A stretch of DNA of 49,526 nucleotides, from NCBI GenBank assembly GCA_964352535.1, contig CAYGSW010000005.1:1-49526 (forward strand), in the 5' to 3' direction. The position numbers were made by a program, and so were the translations under genes. Every line of letters starts with the position of its first letter. Positions within the stretch are counted from its first letter, which is position 1. Shown here in pieces: positions 33,503-42,300 of the stretch. This stretch comes from Granulosicoccus sp964352535. Lineage in GTDB: Bacteria > Pseudomonadota > Gammaproteobacteria > Granulosicoccales > Granulosicoccaceae. A model generated the notes under the pieces. That model was given only the letters and a program-made list of their open reading frames with translations. It made no database searches and was not told where the DNA came from.

Positions 33503-34105
33503 CTATTTGTCCCGTATGGCCTCGGTTTCAATAATAAGCTTGACGGTATCCCCCACCAGTGCGTTGGCTACGCCATACGTCATGCCATAAGCACTTCGAT
33601 CAAGTTCAGCGGATGCCGATACGCCCAGCGTGAAACGTTTGTGCCCAAAGGGATACTTTTCTGCCTTGTTCAGTTGCACGTCCAACACTAAAGGCTGGGT
33701 GCTGCCCAACAGATTGAGCTCACCGGCAATCGTCCCGGCTCCGGAAGCATCGAGCGTTGCGGACTGAGCGCTGAACGTCATTTGCGGGTGACTTTTGACG
33801 TCGAGAAAATCCTTGTTTCGTACGTGTTTGTCACGCGCCTCGTTAGCGGTGTTGACACTCTCAGTGGCAACCGTGATCAGAATGTCACTGACTGTGCTGG
33901 TGTCCTGATCAAAACTCAAGGTGCCAGACACCTCAGTGAACCAGCCTAACGTCTTTGCAAAACCGATGTGATCGACCATGAAAGCGACTGTGGTGTGCGC
34001 CGGATCCAGGGTGTATCGTTCGGCAGCGGCAAACGCTGTGGAAGTACCCGCTGTCAGTGTGACACTGACAGCGAGCACTGCTGCGACAATAACTCTCTTG
34101 AACAT
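33503..34105 (-). CDS. YceI-family periplasmic isoprenoid-binding protein
   Basis: A 200-residue exported protein. The signal peptide is MFKRVIVAAVLAVSVTLTAG and the next few residues, with cleavage after AFA. The mature part has the YceI lipocalin-like pattern: YTLDPAHTTVAFMVDHIG, then HVRNKDFLDVKSHPQMTF, GELNLLG and the late LDRSAYGMTYG. Family members bind polyisoprenoids such as ubiquinone-like chains in a barrel. GGAG lies five bases before the ATG. It is cotranscribed with the flippase-like gene two bases downstream, which hints that the barrel accepts a lipid or isoprenoid linked to that transporter. Confidence 0.92.
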   Translation of the reverse strand: MFKRVIVAAVLAVSVTLTAGTSTAFAAAERYTLDPAHTTVAFMVDHIGFAKTLGWFTEVSGTLSFDQDTSTVSDILITVATESVNTANEARDKHVRNKDFLDVKSHPQMTFSAQSATLDASGAGTIAGELNLLGSTQPLVLDVQLNKAEKYPFGHKRFTLGVSASAELDRSAYGMTYGVANALVGDTVKLIIETEAIRDK

Positions 34106-34198
34106 ACTCGCTCCGGATTGAATGATTTAGCGAGTACCAGTATAGCCATAGAAGCCCTGCCACCGACTAAGCAATTGACGAGTGCTCCACGACGCTGT

Positions 34199-36364
34199 TC
34201 AGGCTGCTGAAGAGCGTCTTTGCCGCTGGCTGTCATTATCAGCTGCAGAAGCCAGCACGATAACATCCGATAACGGCTCGTTGCCTGTGTGTCTGTGCCA
34301 CCAGTCACCCAACTCCACATCATTTCCATCAGAATCCGTGATGATGACCCGAGGGTCTGCAGCATCGAAATCGTTCTTCAGCAGATGGACATGATCACCA
34401 TCGAATGATTCGAAGCTGAACTCAACAGGCTCATTGAACTGTTTCATCTGTTCGATCAGAATACCCATGGCCACTCGCTCACCCATACGCAAAGACTCGT
34501 AGTAGTCCGTGTAGTAATGCACACCGGCCATATCCCGAGCGATTGATATATTGGCTGCCAGTTTGTTTAGCTCGCCATTGATGGTCATGTCACTGATATC
34601 CGAACCTGTCAGTCGCATAAGCTCGGCACCATCCTCGGTGGCAACCACGGGCTGTAAACCGCTTGGCCATGCTAGAGATGCACCATCAGCATTTGTCGTA
34701 TCGAAAAACGCCTTGAGCATCGTGACGCATCCGCCAGCAACGGTTGCATGCCCGGCACCGTAACTGGGGTGCATGGGCGAGCCTTCGGAAAACGCCATAG
34801 GCAGCAGGAAATTCTGCGCACTGGCAAACCAGTCGGCATCAGGCGCTGCTGCAAAATCAAGGTGTGGATCAGCGCCGTCGGTGGCAGCCAAACGTGCCTG
34901 ATTATGTTGATCGACCAGTGCCAGCAACGGTCCCAGGTTCGCAGTGTTGAGCATGGTGTCTAATCGAACAGCAGTCTGCGAACCAATTTGCCCGCTCACC
35001 TGCGGAACACCCGGATTGTTTTCTGCCGCGCGCAAGGTCAACATTGCTCCGATACGTTCCGGTCGCGCGCGACGGTGATAATTGAATTTCTGGCGACGCA
35101 CAGCCTTTAGACAACGGGTAGCCACTTCTGTCACCATGGACAATATATGTGGTCCGCCAAATGTTGCAAACGCCTGACGCGACGGTGGAGAGCCATCAGC
35201 GCGTCGGCGACCATCAGGAAACCCAGGACCCTCAAGCCCCGTGTACTTGTTGACCACAGGTTGCTGAAAACGAAAGTTGGCACCATCGCCCAACATAAGC
35301 AGACAAGCGTTCAGGTAGGCCTGGTAAAGCGCATCGTATTTTACGTAAGTTGCCATATCTCTTGGGGTGGCGATGAACTTGCGCGTCTTGTTGATACCGT
35401 CGTCGTTGGTCGAACTGAAATCTGCACCATTCTGTACATCCACGTACGCGTTCCAGTGCACCATGTAGTCACGTCCCGGGACAAAGGTCTCGATTTTCTG
35501 ATCAATCACCTGTCTCCCGTAACTGATACTGGCGTCGGTTATGTTGCCGGTGGATGGCGAGTTCGTGTTTCCCTGCAACATGAATTGCGAGACGTAGGGC
35601 CCTACCTTGACACCCGGACCGGATCCTCGAAACGCCTTTGACGCATCGAATGCTTCGGTAACTTCAGGATCATTGATTGAGAAACCTGCGCCGTGATCCG
35701 CACGCCTTGCAGCATGCCGACGTCTTTCCTGAAGGCTCAACGTGTCTGACGGAGGATCACGAAACCAGGACATGTCGCTCAGAGTGTTCAGTACATCAGC
35801 CACTGCAATTCCAGTGTCGGGGGCTACACCGCTTTGAGAGGCGATACGAGTAAAAGGGACATCGCGCAACAAGGCCAATGCATAGACTTCAGCCATTTCT
35901 GCACTGAGTTCTTCGGAACCAAGCTCAGGTGCGGGTGGCATACTGACCGCATCCGCATCAGGTCCTTGCAGATCATAGTAGTGACCAGCCCGAGGGCTTT
36001 CCCAACCACGCCATTCGATATCACTACCGTCTGCGGCACCACCTTTACGACGTGTTAACGCAGGCCGGCCAGCATCAATGCCACGCTCGACAACATCAAA
36101 ACTTTCAGCATCCTGCTGGTTGATCTTATCGACCAGCGTGGCGTAGTGCTGTCTATCCTGCAATTGAGCAAAATTGTCATGCGGCAGGCCTTTGGTGAAG
36201 CTTGCAGCAAAACCTTCAGTATCGAAGTCTATTTCATCCCGATTCTGCTGCGTGGGTACTGCCGCATAGGCTGCCGAGTACTCAGTGGCAAACGCGCGTC
36301 GTTTGCTTGCCAGAGTGTTGCGTGTTTCGTTTTCATGAAAAGGTCGCTTTCTAAAATCAGCCAT
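34199..36364 (-). CDS. Vanadium-dependent haloperoxidase
   Basis: A 721-residue VHPO of the PAP2 superfamily, oxidising halides with H2O2. Vanadate-site residues by alignment with algal bromoperoxidase are Lys426 and Arg434 (RRQKFNYHRRARPER, spacing 8 as expected), Gly538-His539 in HPSYGAGHATVAG, and Arg610 with His616 (ARDMAGVHYYTDY). The Ser normally two residues before the His is Ala537, an apparent substitution in a vanadate ligand. No classical signal peptide is seen. AGGGAG precedes the ATG by seven bases. The gene lies upstream of yceI on the same strand with 93 bases between. Confidence 0.92.
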   Translation of the reverse strand: MADFRKRPFHENETRNTLASKRRAFATEYSAAYAAVPTQQNRDEIDFDTEGFAASFTKGLPHDNFAQLQDRQHYATLVDKINQQDAESFDVVERGIDAGRPALTRRKGGAADGSDIEWRGWESPRAGHYYDLQGPDADAVSMPPAPELGSEELSAEMAEVYALALLRDVPFTRIASQSGVAPDTGIAVADVLNTLSDMSWFRDPPSDTLSLQERRRHAARRADHGAGFSINDPEVTEAFDASKAFRGSGPGVKVGPYVSQFMLQGNTNSPSTGNITDASISYGRQVIDQKIETFVPGRDYMVHWNAYVDVQNGADFSSTNDDGINKTRKFIATPRDMATYVKYDALYQAYLNACLLMLGDGANFRFQQPVVNKYTGLEGPGFPDGRRRADGSPPSRQAFATFGGPHILSMVTEVATRCLKAVRRQKFNYHRRARPERIGAMLTLRAAENNPGVPQVSGQIGSQTAVRLDTMLNTANLGPLLALVDQHNQARLAATDGADPHLDFAAAPDADWFASAQNFLLPMAFSEGSPMHPSYGAGHATVAGGCVTMLKAFFDTTNADGASLAWPSGLQPVVATEDGAELMRLTGSDISDMTINGELNKLAANISIARDMAGVHYYTDYYESLRMGERVAMGILIEQMKQFNEPVEFSFESFDGDHVHLLKNDFDAADPRVIITDSDGNDVELGDWWHRHTGNEPLSDVIVLASAADNDSQRQRRSSAA

Positions 36365-36605
36365 CTTCGATCTCCCTGTATCGTTGGATTATTCAATGCA
36401 GACACAAGCACCACTAGCCTGCGTGTCTGTCTGAAAAAGTATATCCACATCACAATGCAAGAAAATCAAAAGACCACTGGCCGTTAGTATGAAAGCTCAT
36501 AACACTTAGCCCAAAGGCTAGAAAAAAACAATTCTGGTAATGAACCATCTGACAAAGAACCAACGGATAGGCACTGCATGACAAACCAGCGATACAGCTC
36601 TGCCA
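36365..36605. promoter_or_regulatory. Leader and promoter region of the haloperoxidase gene
   Basis: These 241 bases contain a 7-bp inverted repeat, CAGACAC (36399-36405) with GTGTCTG (36423-36429), within about 65 bases of the start codon, and beyond it an A/T-rich stretch with TATACT on the minus strand as a possible -10 box. A small stem TAGCC/GGCTA lies at 36507-36520, next to an A tract on its plus-strand side; because the corresponding T tract precedes the hairpin on the minus strand, it does not look like a terminator for pdxJ or the haloperoxidase gene. Confidence 0.35.
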
Positions 36606-37343
36606 CTATTGGCAGGCTTGAAGAAAACGCTGCACCGACGTTGCCATGCCATATTCCAGCGCATCGGCCGTTAGCCCATGTCCTATGGACACTTCTGCAA
36701 GTTCTGGGATACGTGCAACGATGGGCGGCAAATTAGCTACAGTTAGATCATGCCCGGCGTTAACACCCAAGCCCATGGCAAACGCAGCATCGGCCGTAGC
36801 ACCCAGTGCATCAAGCTCACGTTGCATAGCCTTGCTATCCGCATAAGTTGCACCGTAAGGTCCGGTGTACAACTCGATACGATCGCATCCAGTGTCGCGT
36901 GCCCAGGGTAATTGTTCGACATCCGCATCAGCAAACACCGACACACGCATACCTCCTGATTTTAATCGTTCGATAACGGGCGCAAGAAGGTTATGCTGCT
37001 GACGAAAATTCCAACCATGATCCGATGTAGCCTGAGACGGATCATCGGGCACCAGAGTGACCTGCTCGGGTTTGTTCTTCTCGACAAGTTTCAGAAACTC
37101 TTCCGTGGGGTATCCCTCAACATTGAACTCGCAATGCGGAAACTCGGTGTCAATCAGTGCACGCAGCTCTGCCACATCAGTGAATCGTGTATGTCGCTGA
37201 TCAGGGCGCGGATGCACCGTTAAACCTTGAGCACCACTCTGCAAGGCGATACGCCCGATTCCCGTTACGCTGGGCCACGGCAGATCGCGCCGGTTACGCA
37301 GCTGTGCAACGGCATTGAGATTTACGGACAGTTGAGTAGGCAT
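36606..37343 (-). CDS. pdxJ: Pyridoxine 5'-phosphate synthase
   Basis: Condenses 3-amino-2-oxopropyl phosphate with deoxyxylulose 5-phosphate to pyridoxine phosphate, the last ring-forming step of DXP-dependent vitamin B6 synthesis. This 245-residue TIM barrel shows LSVNLNAVAQLRN, GAQGLTVHPRPDQRH, EFNVEGYPT, VTLVPDD, GCDRIELYTGPYA-like and MGLGVNAGHDL. The final EVSIGHGLTADALEYG is the phosphate-binding end. It lies 71 bases downstream of the ectC homologue on the same strand, an unusual pairing. Confidence 0.95.
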   Translation of the reverse strand: MPTQLSVNLNAVAQLRNRRDLPWPSVTGIGRIALQSGAQGLTVHPRPDQRHTRFTDVAELRALIDTEFPHCEFNVEGYPTEEFLKLVEKNKPEQVTLVPDDPSQATSDHGWNFRQQHNLLAPVIERLKSGGMRVSVFADADVEQLPWARDTGCDRIELYTGPYGATYADSKAMQRELDALGATADAAFAMGLGVNAGHDLTVANLPPIVARIPELAEVSIGHGLTADALEYGMATSVQRFLQACQ

Positions 37344-37414
37344 ACGTGTTCGTGTTCGGCTTACAGTGATGGAATCTGAGTATACGCGTGTGGATTTGGC
37401 AAAAGCTCCCTGCC

Positions 37415-37798
37415 TTACAACAGCGGGTAAGAACCGTCTTCATCGTGGGTCTCCTTCCCAGTGAGGGCCGGGGTGAAAACACACACCAGACGTAAATCAG
37501 TTATCGCTTCCATCTGATGCCTGTCGTGCTTATCGAGTGTGTACATGGAGCCCGGCGATAGTCGATGCCGATCGCCGGTGGCGGCGTCGGTAAGGATGGC
37601 TTCACCCTCAATCACCAGATTAGCCTCGATATGGTTCTTGTATTCCATTTCCAATGATTGCCCCGCGGCAAGCGTTGTCTGGGTGAGCGTAAAACCCACG
37701 CCATCATCCTTCAATAAATAACGGGCACTCGTCCAGAGGCCCTCTTTTTCTGCATAACGGCCTGTCGATTTAAGTTCATCCAGATTTCTGACTATCAT
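37415..37798 (-). CDS. ectC: Ectoine synthase-like cupin, solitary
   Basis: From the ATG at 37798 (MIVRNLDELKSTGRY) this is a 127-residue cupin matching L-ectoine synthase along its length. Metal ligands known for EctC correspond to Glu in NHIEAN, Tyr in SMYTLDKH and His in DRHQM. The active-site Trp is present in GLWTSAR, and the ending CVFTPALTGKETHDEDGSYPL is the family signature. The enzyme closes N-gamma-acetyl-diaminobutyrate to ectoine. ectA and ectB are not in the window, so it either lies apart from them or serves another purpose. An in-frame start at 37825 is also possible. Confidence 0.87.
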   Translation of the reverse strand: MIVRNLDELKSTGRYAEKEGLWTSARYLLKDDGVGFTLTQTTLAAGQSLEMEYKNHIEANLVIEGEAILTDAATGDRHRLSPGSMYTLDKHDRHQMEAITDLRLVCVFTPALTGKETHDEDGSYPLL

Positions 37799-37849
37799 CA
37801 TGTGTTCCTGATGGTGTGCTGGCAAGATTCGTGTCTTTCAAAAAATCGT

Positions 37850-37878
37850 ATAGAGTAGTGCACGGTAAAACACTCTAT
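37850..37878. repeat. Inverted repeat ATAGAGT-N15-ACTCTAT between ectC and the SRPBCC gene
   Basis: Arms at 37850-37856 and 37872-37878 match perfectly. The dyad sits midway between the divergent starts at 37798 and 37904, a natural place for an operator serving both genes. Confidence 0.5.
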
Positions 37879-37903
37879 CAATTATGCACAGCAAGCGTCT
37901 GCC

Positions 37904-38332
37904 ATGAGCATCGAACACAGCGTTACCATCAACTGCACTCCCGAGCACGTTTTCGCTATCTACAAAGATATCAATAGCTGGGCTCAATGGGATCCAGATA
38001 TTGAGGCGGTTGGCATGGATGGCGATTTCGTCGCTGGCACTTCCGGGTGGCTGAAACCAGTAGGAGCTCCGAAAACAGCCACCATGATGATGGCTGTCGA
38101 CGAACCTGTATCGTTCACGGTGGAATCAAAGCTGCCTTTTTGCACCATGCGCTTCGAACATGAACTTGACACCGCAGGCGATGCCACTGTGGCCACACAC
38201 AGAGTCGTCTTTACCGGCGCACTGGCACCGGTTTTTTCACGACTTATTGGTGGCAAGATTCGTAAGGGTATACAAGGCACCATGCAAGGACTGAAGCAGT
38301 ATGCCGAGGCATCGAAGCCACCGGTCAACTGA
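37904..38332 (+). CDS. SRPBCC/START-like protein
   Basis: A 142-residue protein of the polyketide cyclase/dehydrase and lipid-transport superfamily. The opening IEHSVTINCTPEHVFAIYKDINSWAQWDPDIE and the closing helix IQGTMQGLKQYAE are typical of the helix-grip fold. Such proteins bind hydrophobic ligands in a central cavity; no catalytic residue is assignable. There is no clear Shine-Dalgarno before the ATG. It is divergent from ectC and shares its upstream dyad. The stop codon is the first three bases of a large inverted repeat. Confidence 0.8.
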   Translation: MSIEHSVTINCTPEHVFAIYKDINSWAQWDPDIEAVGMDGDFVAGTSGWLKPVGAPKTATMMMAVDEPVSFTVESKLPFCTMRFEHELDTAGDATVATHRVVFTGALAPVFSRLIGGKIRKGIQGTMQGLKQYAEASKPPVN

Positions 38333-38391
38333 TACCCGGGGTTCCAGGCGGAGCCGCACACTCACTCAGGCAGCGAGGCTCCCGGGTATCA
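38330..38391. terminator. Large inverted repeat, probable bidirectional terminator
   Basis: TGATACCCGGG (38330-38340) pairs perfectly with CCCGGGTATCA (38381-38391), and inner segments around GGAGCC and GGCTCC extend the stem. The left arm includes the SRPBCC stop codon. It lies between converging genes, where a shared terminator is expected, but it has no T tract, so a structural or processing role is possible. Confidence 0.5.
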
Positions 38392-38449
38392 CTTGAGTAT
38401 CCAGCCATTAACACACAATCCGGATAATGCACTGACAACCCATGCCTGC

Positions 38450-39187
38450 CTACTTGAGCATTAACTGCCGATCATTTAAAAAGCCTTTCATGTGTGGCCT
38501 GGATTCCTTGCCTACCAGAGCCCTCATTTCCTGGCTCCAGGAACTGTCTTTATTACCTCCCGTGCGAGTCTTGTAATATTCGCGCACGGTGGCATCGTAG
38601 GCTGATAGTGCTTCGTCAAACTTATCGCTGTCATAGTGATCATGCATCAGGACGGCCGGTAACGGCATACGGGGTTTGACTTGCGGATCTTGCGCCGGAT
38701 GGCCCAGGCACAGACCAAACACTGGATAGACATGATCAGGCAAACCCAGCAGGCTGCTCACTTGCGCCGGATTGTTTCGCAATCCACCGATATAACAAAT
38801 GCCCAAACCGAGTGATTCTGCAGCGACAACCGTATTCTGTGCAGCCAGTGCGACGTCCACCGTTGCAATGATGAAATGCTCAGTCATACCCGGAGAAAAC
38901 TCTCCCGCCTCCTTTTCACAGGCAATACGTGGACGATTCAGATCAGCGCAATACACCAGAAACGCCCCGGCTGAGGCGACATAGGGCTGCCCGCCTGCCA
39001 GCTCCGCCAGCTTCTCACGCTTGGCCGTATCGTGAACTTGAATGACTGTTACTGCCTGTACATTGCTTGATGTCGCTGCAGCCTGTCCACATTTCACCAG
39101 GGTATCGACAACCGGTTGTTCCAGCGGCTGATCAGTAAACTTGCGAATAGAGCGATGTGACAGTAGTAACTCGATAGTGTTGTTCAT
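38450..39187 (-). CDS. nfsA: Oxygen-insensitive NADPH nitroreductase NfsA
   Basis: A flavin reductase/nitroreductase that matches E. coli NfsA almost end to end (245 versus 240 residues). Visible are TIELLLSHRSIRKFTDQPL at the FMN-binding start, AATSSNVQAVTVI, AAESLGLGICYIGGLRNNP, FGLCLGHPAQDPQVKPRMP and the ending WSQEMRALVGKESRPHM. It reduces nitroaromatics, quinones or free flavin with NADPH. The ATG at 39187 is chosen by that match; an upstream in-frame ATG at 39250 would add 21 residues without similarity. Confidence 0.93.
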   Translation of the reverse strand: MNNTIELLLSHRSIRKFTDQPLEQPVVDTLVKCGQAAATSSNVQAVTVIQVHDTAKREKLAELAGGQPYVASAGAFLVYCADLNRPRIACEKEAGEFSPGMTEHFIIATVDVALAAQNTVVAAESLGLGICYIGGLRNNPAQVSSLLGLPDHVYPVFGLCLGHPAQDPQVKPRMPLPAVLMHDHYDSDKFDEALSAYDATVREYYKTRTGGNKDSSWSQEMRALVGKESRPHMKGFLNDRQLMLK

Positions 39188-39370
39188 AGAGTATTCGGGT
39201 ATTTCCAGGATGAAGTTGTTTGGCTTGAACCAGAACGACTGCGTCGTCATGCGACCTGCAGATAGTCGTCAGATAACGTGGTTCTACGAGCGATACATTA
39301 GCATCAGATGCGAATAGTCGCTACCTGCCTTGCAACTCGGCGTGTCATGGCTATCGCTGTGGCAGAGCTT

Positions 39371-39390
39371 TTGCCTGAAAGCTCAGGCAA
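39371..39390. terminator. Stem-loop over the stop codon of the GGDEF/EAL gene
   Basis: TTGCCTGA (39371-39378) pairs perfectly with TCAGGCAA (39383-39390) around AAGC. The right arm contains the stop codon of the minus-strand gene. No T tract follows on the minus strand, so intrinsic termination is uncertain. Confidence 0.4.
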
Positions 39391-42300
39391 TCTGGTTACT
39401 GCAAGACTCCGACTGATCAATTAAAAACTGATCGGCAGCTCGGCCGTCAAGGCCTTTGCTGTAAAGAAAACCCTGGGCTTCATCGCATTCAAGATCACAC
39501 AGAAAATCATGTTGCGCATCCAGCTCCACCCCTTCAGCTACCACGGTGTATTTCATGCTTTTGCTCAGAGCAACTATGGCCTTGACGATGGCGGCGTCTG
39601 CTGAGTCCGTTGAATCGGAAGATTGAATACTCTGCAAAAACGAGCGATCGATCTTGAGGCTGGAAACGGGCAGTTGTTTCAGGTAACTCAGCGAGGAATA
39701 GCCTGTACCAAAATCATCAATCGACACCCGCACGCCGTGCTTCTGAAGCTCCACGAGCGTCAGGATATTGCGGTTCACATCAGCCATGGCGGCATGTTCT
39801 GTGATTTCAAATTCTACATAGTGAGGTTCAATATCATGGTGCTCCAGCCGAGCCATGATCGACTTTACGATGTTGTCCTGCTGCAATCGAGCGATGGAGA
39901 GATTGACTGACAAACTCACCAGATACCCCTGACTGTGCCAGCTTTTCAGCTTTTCACACGCCTTCTCGAAGACGTATTCGTCTATGTCTGTGACAAAACC
40001 GGTTTTCTCAGCCAGGCCAATGAACACATCCGGTTTGGTGTAGCTCTGATCTATTGACGCATCCGTTGGATTCCACCGAACCAGGGCTTCGAACGAAACA
40101 ACCAGCCCCGTCAACAGTGAGACTCTTGGCTGATAGTGGACAGTGAATTCATCATCTCGCAAACCCTGGCGCATGGCCTGATCAATGGAAATACGCAGCT
40201 TTGCCTCTTGATTCATTGACGGATGAAAGATGCTGTAGCGATTCTTCCCGCTGGCTTTTGCATGGTACATGGCCGTATCGGCGTGTTTCATCACCTCATC
40301 CGGGGTAGATCCATGCTCGGGGAAGCTGGCGATGCCTACGCTGGCTGTCAGGGAAATCTTGTAGCTGTCGAGCACAAATGTCTGATTCAGGCTGGCCAGT
40401 ATGCGGTTAGCCAGCATTGAGACATCCGTATGTGAGACACAGATGGCGAACTCGTCTCCACCCAGACGAGCAACAGTTTCCAACCCACGAACTTGCGTTC
40501 TCAGACGCTTGGCAACATTGATCAGCAATTTGTCACCGACTCCATGCCCCAGCGAATCGTTAACCATCTTGAACTCATCAATATCGAGCAACAATATCTG
40601 AGCTCCCCTGCGCACTTTGGAACTACATTCAAAGGATGTCTGCAGCAACCGGCTAAATCTTGCCCAGTTGCACAGCCCGGTTAAAGGATCAAAGTTCGCC
40701 AACACACTAAGATCGTTGTTGGTCTTTACCAGTGTATTCGCTTGCGCTTCCAATTCTGAGGTTCTGTGATAACTGCGCAAGGCATTGCTCAGTGTATTGC
40801 ACAGGTCCTCGATATTCAGAGGCGCAATGCCCGTCGGATCGATAAGCAGATACCCGAAGTTTTCCAGACTGGCACACAATGGACTGAGCACCAGCAACCC
40901 CGACGTAAGCGTCTTGGCATACTGCTTCGGCAGTATTTCTTCGGTTGCAAAGGGTTGTGAGACAAACGTTCTGTCAGCATCTGGAAAACTATAGTGAACC
41001 CGTCCTGTAGCCGCAGGCAACCTTGTGGGCGAATCGTATAAAACCACGTACGCTCGGTGTACACCCAACTCCACCAATACTACGCCTAATGCATCAAAGA
41101 TGTCATAAGTTGTATTGCATGATGAGAGTCGAATGTGCAGCCTGTCTTGAAGTTGCAGGTACTTGATGGTATCGAACTGTTGTTTCTCTGACACCAGCCT
41201 TACGGCCGACTGCACTTGCATGAACAGCGAAGACAACATCTGCTGTGCTGCAGGAGACGTTGGCATATAGCTGTTTCGTACCAGTACGCCTTGCACACTG
41301 TAAGGCAACCTGGCCCACCATGAAGACAGCTCAGGATTGGTGTGCACTGAAAGCAGGCTGGACAAAATGTGGCGATAGGCTTCTTCGGATACATGCAACA
41401 ACACATCGAACAGACAATCAGCAATTTTCGATACGTCCAGAGACACCGGCCCTTGCCCATCATTCAAGCAATCGATCAGATCTTGTCGCAAGCGTTGTAC
41501 ATCAAATTGCCGGGTATCCGTGGCTTCACTGAGCGTCATCGCAGAGCCTGCAGACAAGTGCTCTGCCGGGATACCGAATCTTGACTCTGCAAAACTGGAC
41601 AAGCTTGAATCACGAACAATCAATTCCGCACTTGCACTGGGCAGCTTCAGACAGTCTGCTGTCGACGAAGTACCTTCTATGAGACTCAATAGAGCATGGA
41701 TAGCTACCGTTGCATTTTCTTCGAACGAATAACGCACTGTGGTGATCGGAGGTAAGTTGACTGCAGCAGCAGGGTGATCATCGAAACCTGAGACAATCAC
41801 ATCCTCAGGAACACGAATTCCCTTCTTGTTGAGCGCTTGAATGACACTGATTGCCATGACATCGTTGGCTGCTACCACTGCATCAAAATCTTTGGTCTTC
41901 GCCAGCAGTGCCTCCATTGCTGAGAACGAATCCGCTGTCAGGAAATTCCCTGTGATGATAAGTTCTTCATCAACCTCTCTCCCGGTCTTGAGTAGCTCGG
42001 ATCGAAACGTGGCTTCACGTAGACACGAGTCAGGCATTTGGGGATAGCCCCGCATAAACACAAATCGACGTCGACGATCATCACGCAGCATGTGCTGCAT
42101 CACTTGACGCATACCCTGTTCGTTGTCAATGGCAATGCTGGGAACGTCCGGAACATCGAGCCCATAGCTCACAACAGGGAATGATAGAAACTTGCGGATC
42201 AGGTTTTGGATCTGTTCAGGTTCGGCATCGTGCCCCATGATCACGGAGATAAACAGATACCCTTTGATGTTTAGCTTCGCCGCCTCTTCATAAATTGCGT

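Noticed and set aside
36507..36520. Intrinsic terminator made of TAGCC/GGCTA next to an A tract
   Set aside because: The A tract lies on the wrong side: read on the minus strand, the T tract precedes the hairpin, so it does not fit the flanking minus-strand genes, and no plus-strand gene ends here.
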